A stretch of DNA of 64,000 bases from an uncultured Oscillospiraceae bacterium (GCA_900540275.1 UQFO01000005.1:82521-146520); one strand, 5' to 3'; numbered from the stretch's first letter, positions 34,437-43,828 are shown. A program made the numbers and translations. The notes: generated by a model from the sequence alone, not told the origin.

Positions 34437-35444
34437 TTATGCCGAAATATGAACCAGGTGGGCAATACCGGGGATGCTTTCCCCCTGCTGCGAGGAGGTG
34501 GGCGACATCAATGCGCCCGTGGCGACGAACAATACGTCGTGCGCGTTTTTTTTCTGCATGTTGTTGAGCACATATGAACATAATACGCTGGCGCTGCAGC
34601 CGCAGCCGGAGCCGCCCGCGTGTACGTCCTGCGCCTGCCTGTCATAGATAAGCAATCCGCAGTCGCTGTGCCTGCTCTTAATATCGAGGTTGTCCTTGAG
34701 CAGCAGCTCACAGAGCAGCTTGGAACCGACTTCCCCGAGGTCGCCGGTGATAATCAGGTCAAAGTCGCTCGGCTTGTGGTCTGTGTCAGTCAGGTAGTTT
34801 TTGATGACCTCCGCCGCGGCAGGCGCCATCGCCGCACCCATGTTGTTCGCGTCCGTTATGCCTAAATCGACAATTTTACCAATCGTCACGGCTTCCACCC
34901 TCGGCCCTTCCCCCTTACTGCCAACGAGCGCGCAGCCCGAGGCGGTCACCGTCCACTGGGCGGTCGGCGTACGCTGCCCGCCGTACTCAAGCGGAAAACG
35001 GAACTGCCGCTCAGCGGAACAAAAATGGCTCGATGTAACCGCTGCCGCGTAATCGGCGCAGCCTGTATCAACAAATAATGAGCTGAGCAGAAGCGTCTGC
35101 GCCATTGTAGAGCACGCTCCATACTGCCCAAGAAACGGGATATCGAAGCTTCTCAGACCAAAGCAGGATGAAATACACTGGTTTAAAAGGTCACCCGCAA
35201 AAATCATATTGACCTGCTCCGCCTTTACGTTTGCCTTGCCGAGCGCAAGGCTCACCGCCTCTTTTTGCAGCTGGCTTTCGGCCTTTTCCCAGGTATCCTG
35301 TCCCGCCATCGTATCGTAAAAAATTTTATCAAAGCTGTCCTTTAACGGGCCTTCGGCTTCTTTTTTGCCCGCGACGGCAGCCCAGCCCACTATTGCAGGC
35401 CTGTTGTCCAGCACAAGCGTATAGCTTCCCTTGCGCGTTGCCAT
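34437..35444 (-). CDS. spoVAD: Stage V sporulation protein AD
   Basis: Part of the SpoVA channel that moves dipicolinic acid into the forespore; SpoVAD binds DPA. The 335-residue protein has the thiolase-like fold: AGDLLNQCISSCFGLRSFDIPFLGQYGACSTMAQTL is a family hallmark. SpoVAC and SpoVAE are normally adjacent but are not here; a SpoVAE-like gene lies at 56563. The gene has its own sigma-G-like promoter and stands alone. Confidence 0.95.
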   Translation of the reverse strand: MATRKGSYTLVLDNRPAIVGWAAVAGKKEAEGPLKDSFDKIFYDTMAGQDTWEKAESQLQKEAVSLALGKANVKAEQVNMIFAGDLLNQCISSCFGLRSFDIPFLGQYGACSTMAQTLLLSSLFVDTGCADYAAAVTSSHFCSAERQFRFPLEYGGQRTPTAQWTVTASGCALVGSKGEGPRVEAVTIGKIVDLGITDANNMGAAMAPAAAEVIKNYLTDTDHKPSDFDLIITGDLGEVGSKLLCELLLKDNLDIKSRHSDCGLLIYDRQAQDVHAGGSGCGCSASVLCSYVLNNMQKKNAHDVLFVATGALMSPTSSQQGESIPGIAHLVHISA

Positions 35445-35506
35445 AATGGAACCATCCCTTTCTTATTACAAACCGTTTATCTTTTTCTGCGGTTTATCCT
35501 TTTCAT

Positions 35507-35536
35507 TAGTATGGCGGCAAACACGCGCAAAATACA
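35507..35536 (-). promoter_or_regulatory. Sigma-G-like promoter of spoVAD
   Basis: On the minus strand TGTATT (35536-35531) and CATACTA (35513-35507) are 17 bases apart. The -10 is a perfect forespore-type CATACTA and the -35 matches TG(A/T/C)AT(A) at five of six bases. This is the promoter class used for spoVA in Bacillus. The -35 lies in the T-tract of the upstream vanW-gene terminator. Confidence 0.7.
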
Positions 35537-35566
35537 AAAACGCACACGGAGTATTTTCCGTGCGCG
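35537..35566 (-). terminator. Terminator of the VanW-family gene
   Basis: A 10-bp stem with one mismatch (35541-35550 with 35557-35566) is followed on the minus strand by TTTTTGTATTTTG. Confidence 0.7.
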
Positions 35567-35592
35567 CTGAAATTTTAAATTCATTAAAAATT

Positions 35593-37590
35593 TTATTCGT
35601 CATCCGCAGCGCTCCCTCCAGACGTCCCGCTTTCCGGCTTTGAGCTGGGAGCCTGTGAGGGCTCGTCCGGTTTTTGCGAGCTGGAGTCCGGCCTTGAGGA
35701 AGGGTTGTCCGGCTTGCTGCTGGACGGCGCCTGGGACGCGGGCGGATTAACCTGCTGTTGTGTCGAGCTTGTGGAAACCGGCTTAGTGGAGGAAGCGCTC
35801 TGCTTCTCGTCCGATTTTTCCTTGGCTGCTCCCGGCTGCTTGAGCTTCCTTGAGGTGTTTCCGGGATCGCCCGCCACGACATAGTGGCCGTTTGAAAGGC
35901 TGTAGGTGGAATCGGGCAAATCATCCCTTCCAACCTCTTTGCCGCCTTTATAGTAAACGCGCTGCGCGGCAAAGCCGTACTCCTCGTCGCCGGTCCATGT
36001 ATTGTGGGATTCGGTCCTTACCTCATCGAAGTCCGGGTCCTGCCAGCCATAAATTTCGCAGTAGAGCGTCGTACCGTCCATATATGTTTTAAAGAACATC
36101 TGGAACTGCGTATTATTCTGCAGCTTTAAATCGAGGTTGCCGTAATCTATCGTCGCGTCAAGTCCGCCGTAGACATAGGGCGAGCACCACAAATGCGGGT
36201 AACGCTCTGTAATCCCCATATTCGCCTGGATACCGGCGTTATATATAGTGGTCGCCGCCTGGCAGATTCCGCCGCCGTAGCCCTGCTGGTAGCTGCCGTT
36301 TTCAATTACGCTCGCGGGCAGGTAGCCGTTCGAGGCCAGGTTGCTGTCGCCCGTGCATTCGTTGAAGGAAAAATTTTTGCCGGGCTCAACGATTTTACCG
36401 TTGATTGCCTTGAGCGCGGTATCCATATTATGGTTCGCGTTATATGTGTTGGTGGAAACCGTGCTGAATTTACCAATAAGCTTTGTCGCCTTTTTAACCT
36501 CGTCCAATGTGTGCTTCGGCTTTGCCGCTTCCGTCTGTACGGTAACGCTGCCGCTCTTCACGCCGCCCGAAAACTGCGCCGAGATATCGCTATACAGTTT
36601 TTCCCTGTCAACCGATACGCCGTCTTCCCCTTCCGTGAAGGTAAACATCTTCGCATAGGAAGCGGACGGGTTAAATTTCGATACATGCGGCTCTACAGCC
36701 GGAACGTCCATTTTTTTGGCTGCTCTCCCCACGACCTTCTCGATAGAATCATTCGTAACCGTACAGGAAATGTTAAAGTTAATCGTCCCGTTTTTATCGT
36801 CGACGGTCACATTATCCCCCTGGGGATTTGAAAGACGGTCAATGCTGCCGTCAGAAAGCGCTTTTGCGACATCCTTGCTATACTGGTAAGCCTGCGCAAT
36901 GACTTCCTTTGTATTATAGGTGTAGCTGAAATCATCCTGCGTGTAGGTAAGGGCCATATCCCCGTTTACCACGTCGAGCGAAAATTCCGGCGCCGCGTCT
37001 TTTTCCTTGACGATGATAAGCGCCGTCGCCTGCTTCAGCGTTTTGCCCGAAACGTCGATTCCGCCGACCTGTACGCCCTTTGCAAAGACCGCTTCTTTCG
37101 GCTCCGGCGATGCTCCCTTTACCTCAGTGACCGGCGCAATGCTTGGGATAACCTCGGGATTTAAAAACAGCGTGCAGAAAAACGAAGCGGCAAGCAGAAT
37201 CACAAGGCCGAGCACGCCCATAACGACATACTTCCCACGCGATTTTTTCTTCTGCTTCGGTTTCTTTTCCGCCGGCTTAAGCGCGGGAACAAATACATTT
37301 TCCTGCTTCTGTTCCCCGCTCGAGCTGCTGATATCCTCAAACTGGCCGAAAGCCGGGCGCTGTGTTTCAACAGCCTCGGCCTGTTCCCGCTTTGGCTGCT
37401 CCTCAGACGGCTGCTGCACCGGGGCGGGCGCTTCCTCCATAGCCTGCGCCTGCGGCGCCTTGGGCGTGAAGTTCTGCTGCTGCCTAATTTCGTTCAAAAG
37501 CGCCTCGACATCCTGCTCTTTCGGCTCTATATTCTGCGGAGCTTCCTGCTCCAGCTTGTTTATATCCTTCTCTCTTTTATCATCGCTCAC
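35593..37590 (-). CDS. VanW-family protein with peptidoglycan-binding-type repeats
   Basis: A 665-residue membrane-anchored protein. A long acidic Gln/Pro-rich cytoplasmic region (1-105), a basic stretch, and one helix (about 121-143) precede an extracytoplasmic part. That part has two putative peptidoglycan-binding domains of the PG_binding_4 type, then a VanW domain (FNECTGDSNLASNGYLPASVIENGSYQQGYGGGICQAATTIYNA in outline), and a low-complexity Ser/Pro/Lys tail (about 585-665). The name comes from vancomycin clusters, but the domain's function is unknown. The GTG at 37590 has AGGAG eight bases upstream. Confidence 0.88.
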   Translation of the reverse strand: MSDDKREKDINKLEQEAPQNIEPKEQDVEALLNEIRQQQNFTPKAPQAQAMEEAPAPVQQPSEEQPKREQAEAVETQRPAFGQFEDISSSSGEQKQENVFVPALKPAEKKPKQKKKSRGKYVVMGVLGLVILLAASFFCTLFLNPEVIPSIAPVTEVKGASPEPKEAVFAKGVQVGGIDVSGKTLKQATALIIVKEKDAAPEFSLDVVNGDMALTYTQDDFSYTYNTKEVIAQAYQYSKDVAKALSDGSIDRLSNPQGDNVTVDDKNGTINFNISCTVTNDSIEKVVGRAAKKMDVPAVEPHVSKFNPSASYAKMFTFTEGEDGVSVDREKLYSDISAQFSGGVKSGSVTVQTEAAKPKHTLDEVKKATKLIGKFSTVSTNTYNANHNMDTALKAINGKIVEPGKNFSFNECTGDSNLASNGYLPASVIENGSYQQGYGGGICQAATTIYNAGIQANMGITERYPHLWCSPYVYGGLDATIDYGNLDLKLQNNTQFQMFFKTYMDGTTLYCEIYGWQDPDFDEVRTESHNTWTGDEEYGFAAQRVYYKGGKEVGRDDLPDSTYSLSNGHYVVAGDPGNTSRKLKQPGAAKEKSDEKQSASSTKPVSTSSTQQQVNPPASQAPSSSKPDNPSSRPDSSSQKPDEPSQAPSSKPESGTSGGSAADDE

Positions 37591-37921
37591 AATACCTTCT
37601 CCTTTCGGTTTGAGATACAAAACGCCTATAGCGATACTTGTACATATCATACACCACAAGCCCCGCAATTGTAAAGATTTATCTATATAAGGCGCGGTGT
37701 AAAATTTAACAAAGTTGGTTTTCTGTTCCCGTTATTTTTTGGTTTGCCGCAAGCTGCTGTAGCTGCCGGGAGCCGCTGCTCCAATAAGTTGTATGTGACA
37801 AATCCGTAAGCTTTTTCTATGTTGAAATCGAAGATTTTTTTGATATAATATAATATAACGGTATAAAGACGATATTAAAGTTTAAAAAAACATAATGAAA
37901 TTTTTATAAAGGGTGAAGCTC
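37591..37921. other. Divergent promoter region, VanW gene and glycosyltransferase gene
   Basis: 331 bases without a gene. A minus-strand promoter, TGTAAA complement TTTACA (37675-37670) with TATGAT (37651-37646), faces the VanW gene. A plus-strand promoter TTGAAA (37822-37827) with TATAAT (37844-37849), spacing 16, faces the glycosyltransferase; overlapping TATAAT copies follow it. Confidence 0.6.
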
Positions 37922-39292
37922 ATGCGAGTTCTGATTTTTTCCGCTTCGACGGGCGGCGGGCATATGCGCGCGTCAAACGCGCTGAAAAGCTACATAGCCA
38001 CACACGATAAAACAGCCGTCGTACAGGTCATCGATGCGCTCGAATATGTCAGCCACACGCTCAATAAAACGGTATCCGACGGATACGTGTTCCTCGCCAA
38101 AAAGCTGCCCAAGCTCTACGGCAGCGTATATAATACCGCTAACCGTGACACGACCCTGAACTCGCTGGTAACAAAAATAACAGGGCAGATGACCAAAAAG
38201 CTTATCCCGCTGATTCTGGAATTCCGCCCTGACGTCATTGTGACGGCGCATCCGTTTGCGGCGGAGATGGCTTCGAACCTTAAGCGGGACTACCGCGTCC
38301 CGGTTGAGGTCGTCTGTATTATAACAGACTTTGCGCCGCACAAAACCTATATTAATGAAAAAATAGACGCGTACGTCGTATCGAGCGCGGAAATGGTGGA
38401 CGCCGTGGAGGCCTACGGGGTGCCGCGCAATAAAATACACGCGCTCGGCATACCAATCGACACTGCGTTTTACGAGCGTTATGACCGCGAGGCCCTGCTT
38501 GTGCAGATGCAGCTTGACCCAAAGCTCAAGACGGTGCTCATCATGGCCGGCAGCTTCGGCGTGACCGATATATTAAAAATATACCAGAGCATTTCTGAAA
38601 TTAAAGTCGATTTTCAGGTGATTGTTATCACCGGAAAAAATCAGAAGCTATACGACGCGTTTGAAGAGCTTTTAAGCTCTTCGAGCGCAAGCGCGGGGGA
38701 AATCATCGCAAACGCCGAAAAAGGGGAGGGCACGGAAGAGCCGGACTCCGATTACGCGTACCATGAATCCATCCGCAGCAGGCTCATGCAGGAGCTTTCC
38801 GGCTCTTTCAAGGAAAAGACGGGACAGTTCAAGGATAAAATCAAAGCGGCCACCGAGGAATTCCGGGACGATTTGCTTGAAACGACGCTCCTGCAAAAAA
38901 TATACCGCGGAAGCGGCGCCACCAAACCGACAAAGCTCCTCTACTTTGTAAGCGACGTCAATAAATATATGAGCGCGGCTGACCTGATTATTACGAAGCC
39001 GGGCGGCCTTACCGTATCGGAGTCCCTCGCCTCCGCACTGCCGATGGCGATTTTCAAGGCGTTCCCCGGGCAGGAGGAAGAGAACGCCGACTTCCTTGTA
39101 CGCAACAATATGGCGGTCATGCTCTCGAAGGGCAGCAAATGCGCCAAAGAAATAGAGGATTTGCTTGTGCACCCTGGAAAGCTCGATGCGATGAAGCAGG
39201 CGTGCAAGGCGTTTTATAAAGAAAATTCTGCTGAAAACGTTTATATGCTCATGCAGGACCTAATACAGAAGGATGGTGTTTCTCAGGAATGA
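37922..39292 (+). CDS. MGDG-synthase-family glycosyltransferase
   Basis: GT28-type glycosyltransferase of 456 residues, resembling UgtP and plant MGDG synthases that move sugar from UDP-hexose to diacylglycerol. The N-terminus FSASTGGGHMRAS is the family signature; the C-terminal domain carries ADLIITKPGGLTVSESLASALPMAIFKAFPGQEEENADFL, which binds the donor nucleotide. An insert of about 80 charged residues (about 250-330) interrupts the C-terminal domain and is not usual. AAGGGTG precedes the ATG at 37922. The last base-triplet overlaps the serpin ATG (ATGA). Confidence 0.9.
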   Translation: MRVLIFSASTGGGHMRASNALKSYIATHDKTAVVQVIDALEYVSHTLNKTVSDGYVFLAKKLPKLYGSVYNTANRDTTLNSLVTKITGQMTKKLIPLILEFRPDVIVTAHPFAAEMASNLKRDYRVPVEVVCIITDFAPHKTYINEKIDAYVVSSAEMVDAVEAYGVPRNKIHALGIPIDTAFYERYDREALLVQMQLDPKLKTVLIMAGSFGVTDILKIYQSISEIKVDFQVIVITGKNQKLYDAFEELLSSSSASAGEIIANAEKGEGTEEPDSDYAYHESIRSRLMQELSGSFKEKTGQFKDKIKAATEEFRDDLLETTLLQKIYRGSGATKPTKLLYFVSDVNKYMSAADLIITKPGGLTVSESLASALPMAIFKAFPGQEEENADFLVRNNMAVMLSKGSKCAKEIEDLLVHPGKLDAMKQACKAFYKENSAENVYMLMQDLIQKDGVSQE

Positions 39293-40584
39293 AACAAACG
39301 CATTTACAAAAGGCCGCTGCCACAGCGCTTTCCCTGCTTATGGTATTGGCTGCGTTTTCCGGTTGTTCCAGCCAGGAAAGCGGCCCGCAGCTTTCGGCGC
39401 GCGATTTGACGGCGGGTGTTCCGCGCGGAAGCGCCGCCGTGGATTACGACTTTACCAAACAGACGGAACCGCCTCAGTCCTATGAAAAATTTTCAGAGGC
39501 TGTGGCGGAGTTCTCCGCTTCCCTGCTGCGGGAAACAGGCAAGGAAGGGCAAAACACGCTGCTCTCCCCTGTTTCTGCCTATTTTACGCTTGCTATGCTG
39601 CAAAACGGCGCGCAGGGCGGTACGCTCAAGGAAATGAAAAGCCTGCTCGGCGGCGGTGTCGTATCAGCCGAGAACATCAACGCGTGCAGCAATTACCTGC
39701 GTCAGCGCCTGACGGCCTTCAACAAGGAAGAGGGCAGCCTGCAGATAGCAAACTCCCTCTGGCTGCGCGACGGCCTCGACGTTAACCGCAGTTTCCTGCA
39801 GAAAAACGCCGACTTTTTTGACGCGGGCATATTCAGCGCCGACTTTTCAAGCGCCGAAGCCGCCAAAGATATGAACGAGTGGACAAAATACCATACGAAT
39901 GGGCTGATTGATTCCATCGTTTCAAAAACGTCCGAAAGCGGCGCGCTGTACCTGCTCAACGCCCTTTACCTGGAGGACCTGTGGGCAAGCGAATACCAAT
40001 CTGCCAACGTAACGGACGGGGATTTCCACCTCGCAGACGGCACCGTACAGACGGCAAGCTTCTTAAACGGCTCGGAGCGCTATATCCACAGCGAGAACGC
40101 ACAGGGCTATGTAAAAAACCTGAAAACCCTTCCGTGCCGGTTTGCCGCCGTCCTTCCAAACGAGGGAACCAGCCTTGCGGATTATATTGCGTCACTCGAT
40201 AAAAAGGAGCTTACAACGCTTTTCAGCTCTGTGGCCGCAACGGATTTTGCGCAGGTGAGCACGCCCGCGTTCTCCTTTGATTACGAAACCAGCCTGAATA
40301 AGGCGCTGCAAAGCCTCGGTATGAAGCAGGCGTTTACGGATGAGGCCAATTTTACGAAAGCCTCGCCGCAGGGCCTTATACTAAATGACGTTGTACAGAA
40401 AACGCATATTGAGCTGGGGCCGCAGGGCGTAAAGGCAGGCGCCGCCACAAAGGCGGAGGTAAACCTTTCCGCCGCCGTGACGGAGCACCGCGTCGTGCTC
40501 GACCGCCCGTTTTTATTTTTGATTGTAGACAACGAAAGCAGCCTGCCCGTGTTTATCGGCGCGCTCTACAGCCCCGCCGGATAA
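39289..40584 (+). CDS. Serpin lipoprotein
   Basis: Extracellular serine protease inhibitor, 431 residues, with lipobox FSG-C at C26. It has the serpin core (N-x-L-x-S-P near 75, N-A-x-Y near 223) and the ending DRPFLFLIVDNESSLPVFIGALYSP. The hinge before the reactive loop (G380-V-K-A-G-A-A-T387) has small residues at P12-P9, as in inhibitory serpins. Counting from P15 puts P1-P1' at S394-A395, though the loop may be two residues longer. It overlaps the glycosyltransferase gene by four bases. Eubacterium serpins (siropins) inhibit host neutrophil proteases; a similar role is possible. Confidence 0.9.
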   Translation: MKQTHLQKAAATALSLLMVLAAFSGCSSQESGPQLSARDLTAGVPRGSAAVDYDFTKQTEPPQSYEKFSEAVAEFSASLLRETGKEGQNTLLSPVSAYFTLAMLQNGAQGGTLKEMKSLLGGGVVSAENINACSNYLRQRLTAFNKEEGSLQIANSLWLRDGLDVNRSFLQKNADFFDAGIFSADFSSAEAAKDMNEWTKYHTNGLIDSIVSKTSESGALYLLNALYLEDLWASEYQSANVTDGDFHLADGTVQTASFLNGSERYIHSENAQGYVKNLKTLPCRFAAVLPNEGTSLADYIASLDKKELTTLFSSVAATDFAQVSTPAFSFDYETSLNKALQSLGMKQAFTDEANFTKASPQGLILNDVVQKTHIELGPQGVKAGAATKAEVNLSAAVTEHRVVLDRPFLFLIVDNESSLPVFIGALYSPAG

Positions 40585-40664
40585 GCCTTTTATTTACAGC
40601 GCTTCCCGTATTGTTTTTCTGTTTTGGTAAGATAATATGGGTATAAGAAGATTTGGCCTGTTTC

Positions 40665-40692
40665 TTGCTTTTTCCCCACCAGGTGCTATAAT
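40665..40692 (+). promoter_or_regulatory. Promoter of the flippase-like/GT2/DAG kinase operon
   Basis: TTGCTT (40665-40670) and TATAAT (40687-40692) are 16 bases apart, about 64 bases before the TTG start. Confidence 0.6.
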
Positions 40693-40755
40693 GGAGATAC
40701 TTGTGCGCTCAACTACGATACAAAGTCCGTCAAAAGGCGGCAGGGAGGCATATAT

Positions 40756-41904
40756 TTGGACGGTTCTAAAAAAAAGCGCCACCATAAAATAAGAGCCGGC
40801 GCTGTTATCAATATACTGGTCATCGTCATTTCCATTTGCCTCGTCGCGTATTTCTTTTTTTCGGAAGAGGGCTTAATGGACCTGTTGCGTTCTTCCCGTT
40901 CCATTAACTTTCTATGGCTATTGATGGCGGCCGTTGCCCAGATGTTTAACGTATTTATGGATACGCTCGTGACCTTTAATTTTATCCATAGCCGCTTTTC
41001 TTATTTTACGCTGTGGGACGCGTTTAAGGTCTGCCTTGTCGGCCAGTTTTACAGCGCGATTACCCCGTCGTCAACAGGCGGCCAGCCCATGCAGGTTTAC
41101 CTTTTGTCAAAGATGAATATCAGCGCGGGATTCGGTACCTCCTGCATGATGCAGAAATTCATCGTATACCAGCTCACCTCCACGGCCTTCAGCCTGATTG
41201 CGATTGTCGTGCGGTTCGACTACTTTTTAAAAACAATGAACACGCCTCTCATGTGGGCGTTTGTTTTAATCGGGTTTTTATCCCAGCTGGTCGTTACCTT
41301 CGGCCTGATTGTCGTATCGTTTAACGAAAAGCTCTCGGCACAGCTGGTACGGTTTATCTCATGGGTCATGAAAAAGCTTCGGTTTATTAAAAACCCAGAA
41401 AAGAAAGCGCAGGCGCTTCAGGGGCAAATCGATATGTTCCATCAGGGCAATAAAGAACTGTTCAAGGTACCAAAGCTGATGCTCTCCTCTTATATTTTCG
41501 TTTTCCTTCAAATTTTGGCAATTTTAAGCGTTCCTTATTTTATTTACTGTGCGTTCCAGCTTGACGGCGCCTCCCCACTCGACATGATTTGTTCGCAGGC
41601 GTATGTCAACCTTGCCTCCAGCTTGATTCCCCTGCCCGGCGCTTCCGGCGCGGCGGAGCTTGGCTTCTCCGCTTTCTTCGGCATGTTTTTTGTGGGCGGT
41701 ACACTCAAGTCGGCAATCCTTGTCTGGAGAATCATCACCTATTATGGCATGATTCTCGTTTCCAGCCCGTTTTCCTATTTTACAAAGGACAAACGAAAGC
41801 ACGATATCAATCAGCTTGCACAGGAAATGAGCGCGCCGGACAGCGGCTGTGAAGACAGCATGCGGGGAGCCGGTGAAGAAAAATCCATTGAAAAGGACTC
41901 TTAA
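40756..41904 (+). CDS. Lysylphosphatidylglycerol synthetase TM-domain (flippase-like) protein
   Basis: A 382-residue membrane protein with about eight helices, of the UPF0104/YbhN family. The segment FYSAITPSSTGGQPMQVYLLSK is diagnostic, as is LASSLIPLPGASGAAELGF near the C-terminus. It matches the membrane domain of MprF, which flips lipids, without the synthase domain. TTG start with GGGAGG seven bases upstream. It heads an operon with GT2 and diacylglycerol kinase-like genes, so it may flip or transfer a glycolipid (inference). Confidence 0.88.
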   Translation: MDGSKKKRHHKIRAGAVINILVIVISICLVAYFFFSEEGLMDLLRSSRSINFLWLLMAAVAQMFNVFMDTLVTFNFIHSRFSYFTLWDAFKVCLVGQFYSAITPSSTGGQPMQVYLLSKMNISAGFGTSCMMQKFIVYQLTSTAFSLIAIVVRFDYFLKTMNTPLMWAFVLIGFLSQLVVTFGLIVVSFNEKLSAQLVRFISWVMKKLRFIKNPEKKAQALQGQIDMFHQGNKELFKVPKLMLSSYIFVFLQILAILSVPYFIYCAFQLDGASPLDMICSQAYVNLASSLIPLPGASGAAELGFSAFFGMFFVGGTLKSAILVWRIITYYGMILVSSPFSYFTKDKRKHDINQLAQEMSAPDSGCEDSMRGAGEEKSIEKDS

Positions 41905-41910
41905 TGGCTT

Positions 41911-42879
41911 ATGAACGATAATCCGGAAATCAGCGTTATCATCCCTATATATAATGTAGACAGCTATTTGTACCGTTGCCTTGCCTCTGTAGCGTGCCAG
42001 ACGTTCCGCGACTTTGAGGTCATTATGATTGACGACGGCTCCACAGACAGCAGCCTTTTAATCGCGCAGGATTTTGCCGCTTCATTTTATAATTTCCACC
42101 TGGTAAAAAATAAGGTCAAGGGTGTTTCCGGCGCGCGCAACATGGGCGTTAAGAAAGCCCGCGGAGAGTACATAGCCTTTGTGGACAGCGACGATTACGT
42201 AGACCCAAGCTTTCTGAAAAACCTGTACCGCGCCGCAAAGGACAGCGGCGCCGACGTTTCGTGCTGCAACTATGCTTTGTATAATCAGGACAGAGGTACG
42301 CATCATACCATTATGTTCCGTAAACCGTTTGAGGGCGTTCACAGCGCAGTCAAATTGACGAAAATGACAATTTCCGATTTCCGCAGCCGTTCCTACCTTT
42401 GGAACAAGCTATGGCACCGCAGCCTGTTTTTTGACGGCGAACCGCTTGCTTTCCCTGAAATGTACTTTGAGGATATTGCGACGACCTCACGCCTGCTTTC
42501 CCGTGCGGACAGGGTCGTTGTCATCGATAAATGCCTTTATTATTACACCCAGCGCAGCAACAGCATCGTATCGGCGCTCGATTTCAAAAAGCTCAATGAT
42601 TACGTGCGTTCCCTCGGCGTACTGCGCAATTTTTTTGAAAAAAACGGCTGTTACAAAGAGTACCGGCTCAGCCACTTCAGGCTTGCGTTTGCAATGGTGT
42701 TTGCAAACTTCTTCAATATCATCCATTCACACCTGACCCATAAAAACCTGTCCGGCATGATTCGGAATATTTCCTCCTCCACCAAATCGATATGCCATTT
42801 CGTATCGTGTAAATTCACGCCTTGTAAGGAGGATATCCCCACGCTTGTGCGTGAGATGTCTGTGCCGCAGGACAGGTAA
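41911..42879 (+). CDS. Family 2 glycosyltransferase
   Basis: A GT-A glycosyltransferase of 322 residues. The N-terminal domain has ISVIIPIYNVDSYLYRCLASV, IDDGSTD at 41-47, and the metal-binding DSDDY (VDSDDYVDPSF, about 91-101). The C-terminal half has YFEDIATTSRLL and SNSIVSA, common in wall-polymer and capsule transferases. No membrane helix is seen, so it acts in the cytoplasm on a lipid-linked or wall polymer acceptor (inference). It starts six bases after the flippase-like gene. Confidence 0.92.
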   Translation: MNDNPEISVIIPIYNVDSYLYRCLASVACQTFRDFEVIMIDDGSTDSSLLIAQDFAASFYNFHLVKNKVKGVSGARNMGVKKARGEYIAFVDSDDYVDPSFLKNLYRAAKDSGADVSCCNYALYNQDRGTHHTIMFRKPFEGVHSAVKLTKMTISDFRSRSYLWNKLWHRSLFFDGEPLAFPEMYFEDIATTSRLLSRADRVVVIDKCLYYYTQRSNSIVSALDFKKLNDYVRSLGVLRNFFEKNGCYKEYRLSHFRLAFAMVFANFFNIIHSHLTHKNLSGMIRNISSSTKSICHFVSCKFTPCKEDIPTLVREMSVPQDR

Positions 42880-42901
42880 TCCCTACGTTTGCGAGGCTTG
42901 T

Positions 42902-43819
42902 ATGAGTAAGAAATTACTGTTGATTTATAATCCCACGTCCGGTAAGGCGCAGGTAAAAAGCCGATTGAGCGACATCATCGACGTCTTCGCCGGCGGAGGC
43001 TACGACGTAACGGTTCGTCCGACGCAGGGGCCGGACGACGCATATAATACCACCTGCGAAAAGGCAGGCTGCTTCGACCTGCTGGTCGTCTGCGGCGGCG
43101 ACGGTACCTTAAACGAGTGTGTACGGGGCCTTCTGACTCTCCCTCCCGGGAACAGGAAACCGCTCGGCTATATCCCAGCGGGCAGCACAAATGATTTTGC
43201 CTCCACGCTCGGCATCCCGAAAAACCTTGTCAAGGCCGCGCAAAATGTTCTGGCGGGCAAGCCGTTTGCCTGTGACGCAGGCCGTTTCAACGAGGGTAAT
43301 TTTGTTTATATCGCGGCATTCGGCGCGTTTACGGACGTGTCCTACGATACGCCGCAGAAGTTTAAAAACATCTTCGGGCACGCGGCATACCTGTTAGAAG
43401 GTATCCGCCGGCTTCCGAACATCAAGCCCTCCCATATCAGGGTAAACTACGGCGACGGCACTATAGAGGGCGATTATATCCTCGGCATGGTCACAAATAC
43501 GCGAAGCGTCGGCGGCTTTAAGGACAGGGGCGGATTGGGAGCAAAGCTCGACGACGGCCTGTTCGAGGTCATCCTGTTTAAAAACCCGAACAATCCAATC
43601 GAGCTGCAAAACATGGTTGCGGATTTTATGAAGCGCAACTTCTCTTCCCCCTACTGCCATGTAATCCGTGCTTCGCATGCCGTAATTACCGCGCAGGAAC
43701 CCATCGGCTGGACGCTCGACGGGGAAAACGGCGGAAACCATAAAACCGTTGAGATTGAGAACCTTCCCAAAGCGTTTACAGTTATCGCGGGTGCGGGAAG
43801 TGATGTGTTTGACTCATAA
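42902..43819 (+). CDS. Diacylglycerol kinase / YegS-like lipid kinase
   Basis: A 305-residue protein with the DAGK catalytic domain: LLIYNPTSGK at the start, VVCGGDGTLNE (about 59-69) binding ATP, and GYIPAGSTNDFA (about 84-95). The second domain ends in the ITAQEPIGWTLDGE motif typical of DgkB/YegS proteins. Bacterial relatives phosphorylate diacylglycerol released by lipoteichoic acid synthesis. The ATG at 42902 follows GAGGCTTGT. It is the last gene of the operon and is followed by a strong terminator. Confidence 0.92.
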   Translation: MSKKLLLIYNPTSGKAQVKSRLSDIIDVFAGGGYDVTVRPTQGPDDAYNTTCEKAGCFDLLVVCGGDGTLNECVRGLLTLPPGNRKPLGYIPAGSTNDFASTLGIPKNLVKAAQNVLAGKPFACDAGRFNEGNFVYIAAFGAFTDVSYDTPQKFKNIFGHAAYLLEGIRRLPNIKPSHIRVNYGDGTIEGDYILGMVTNTRSVGGFKDRGGLGAKLDDGLFEVILFKNPNNPIELQNMVADFMKRNFSSPYCHVIRASHAVITAQEPIGWTLDGENGGNHKTVEIENLPKAFTVIAGAGSDVFDS

Positions 43820-43828
43820 AATAAAAGA

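Noticed and set aside
36193..36831. A 212-codon plus-strand frame inside the VanW gene
   Set aside because: Shadow of the minus-strand gene, which has a VanW domain and a good start.
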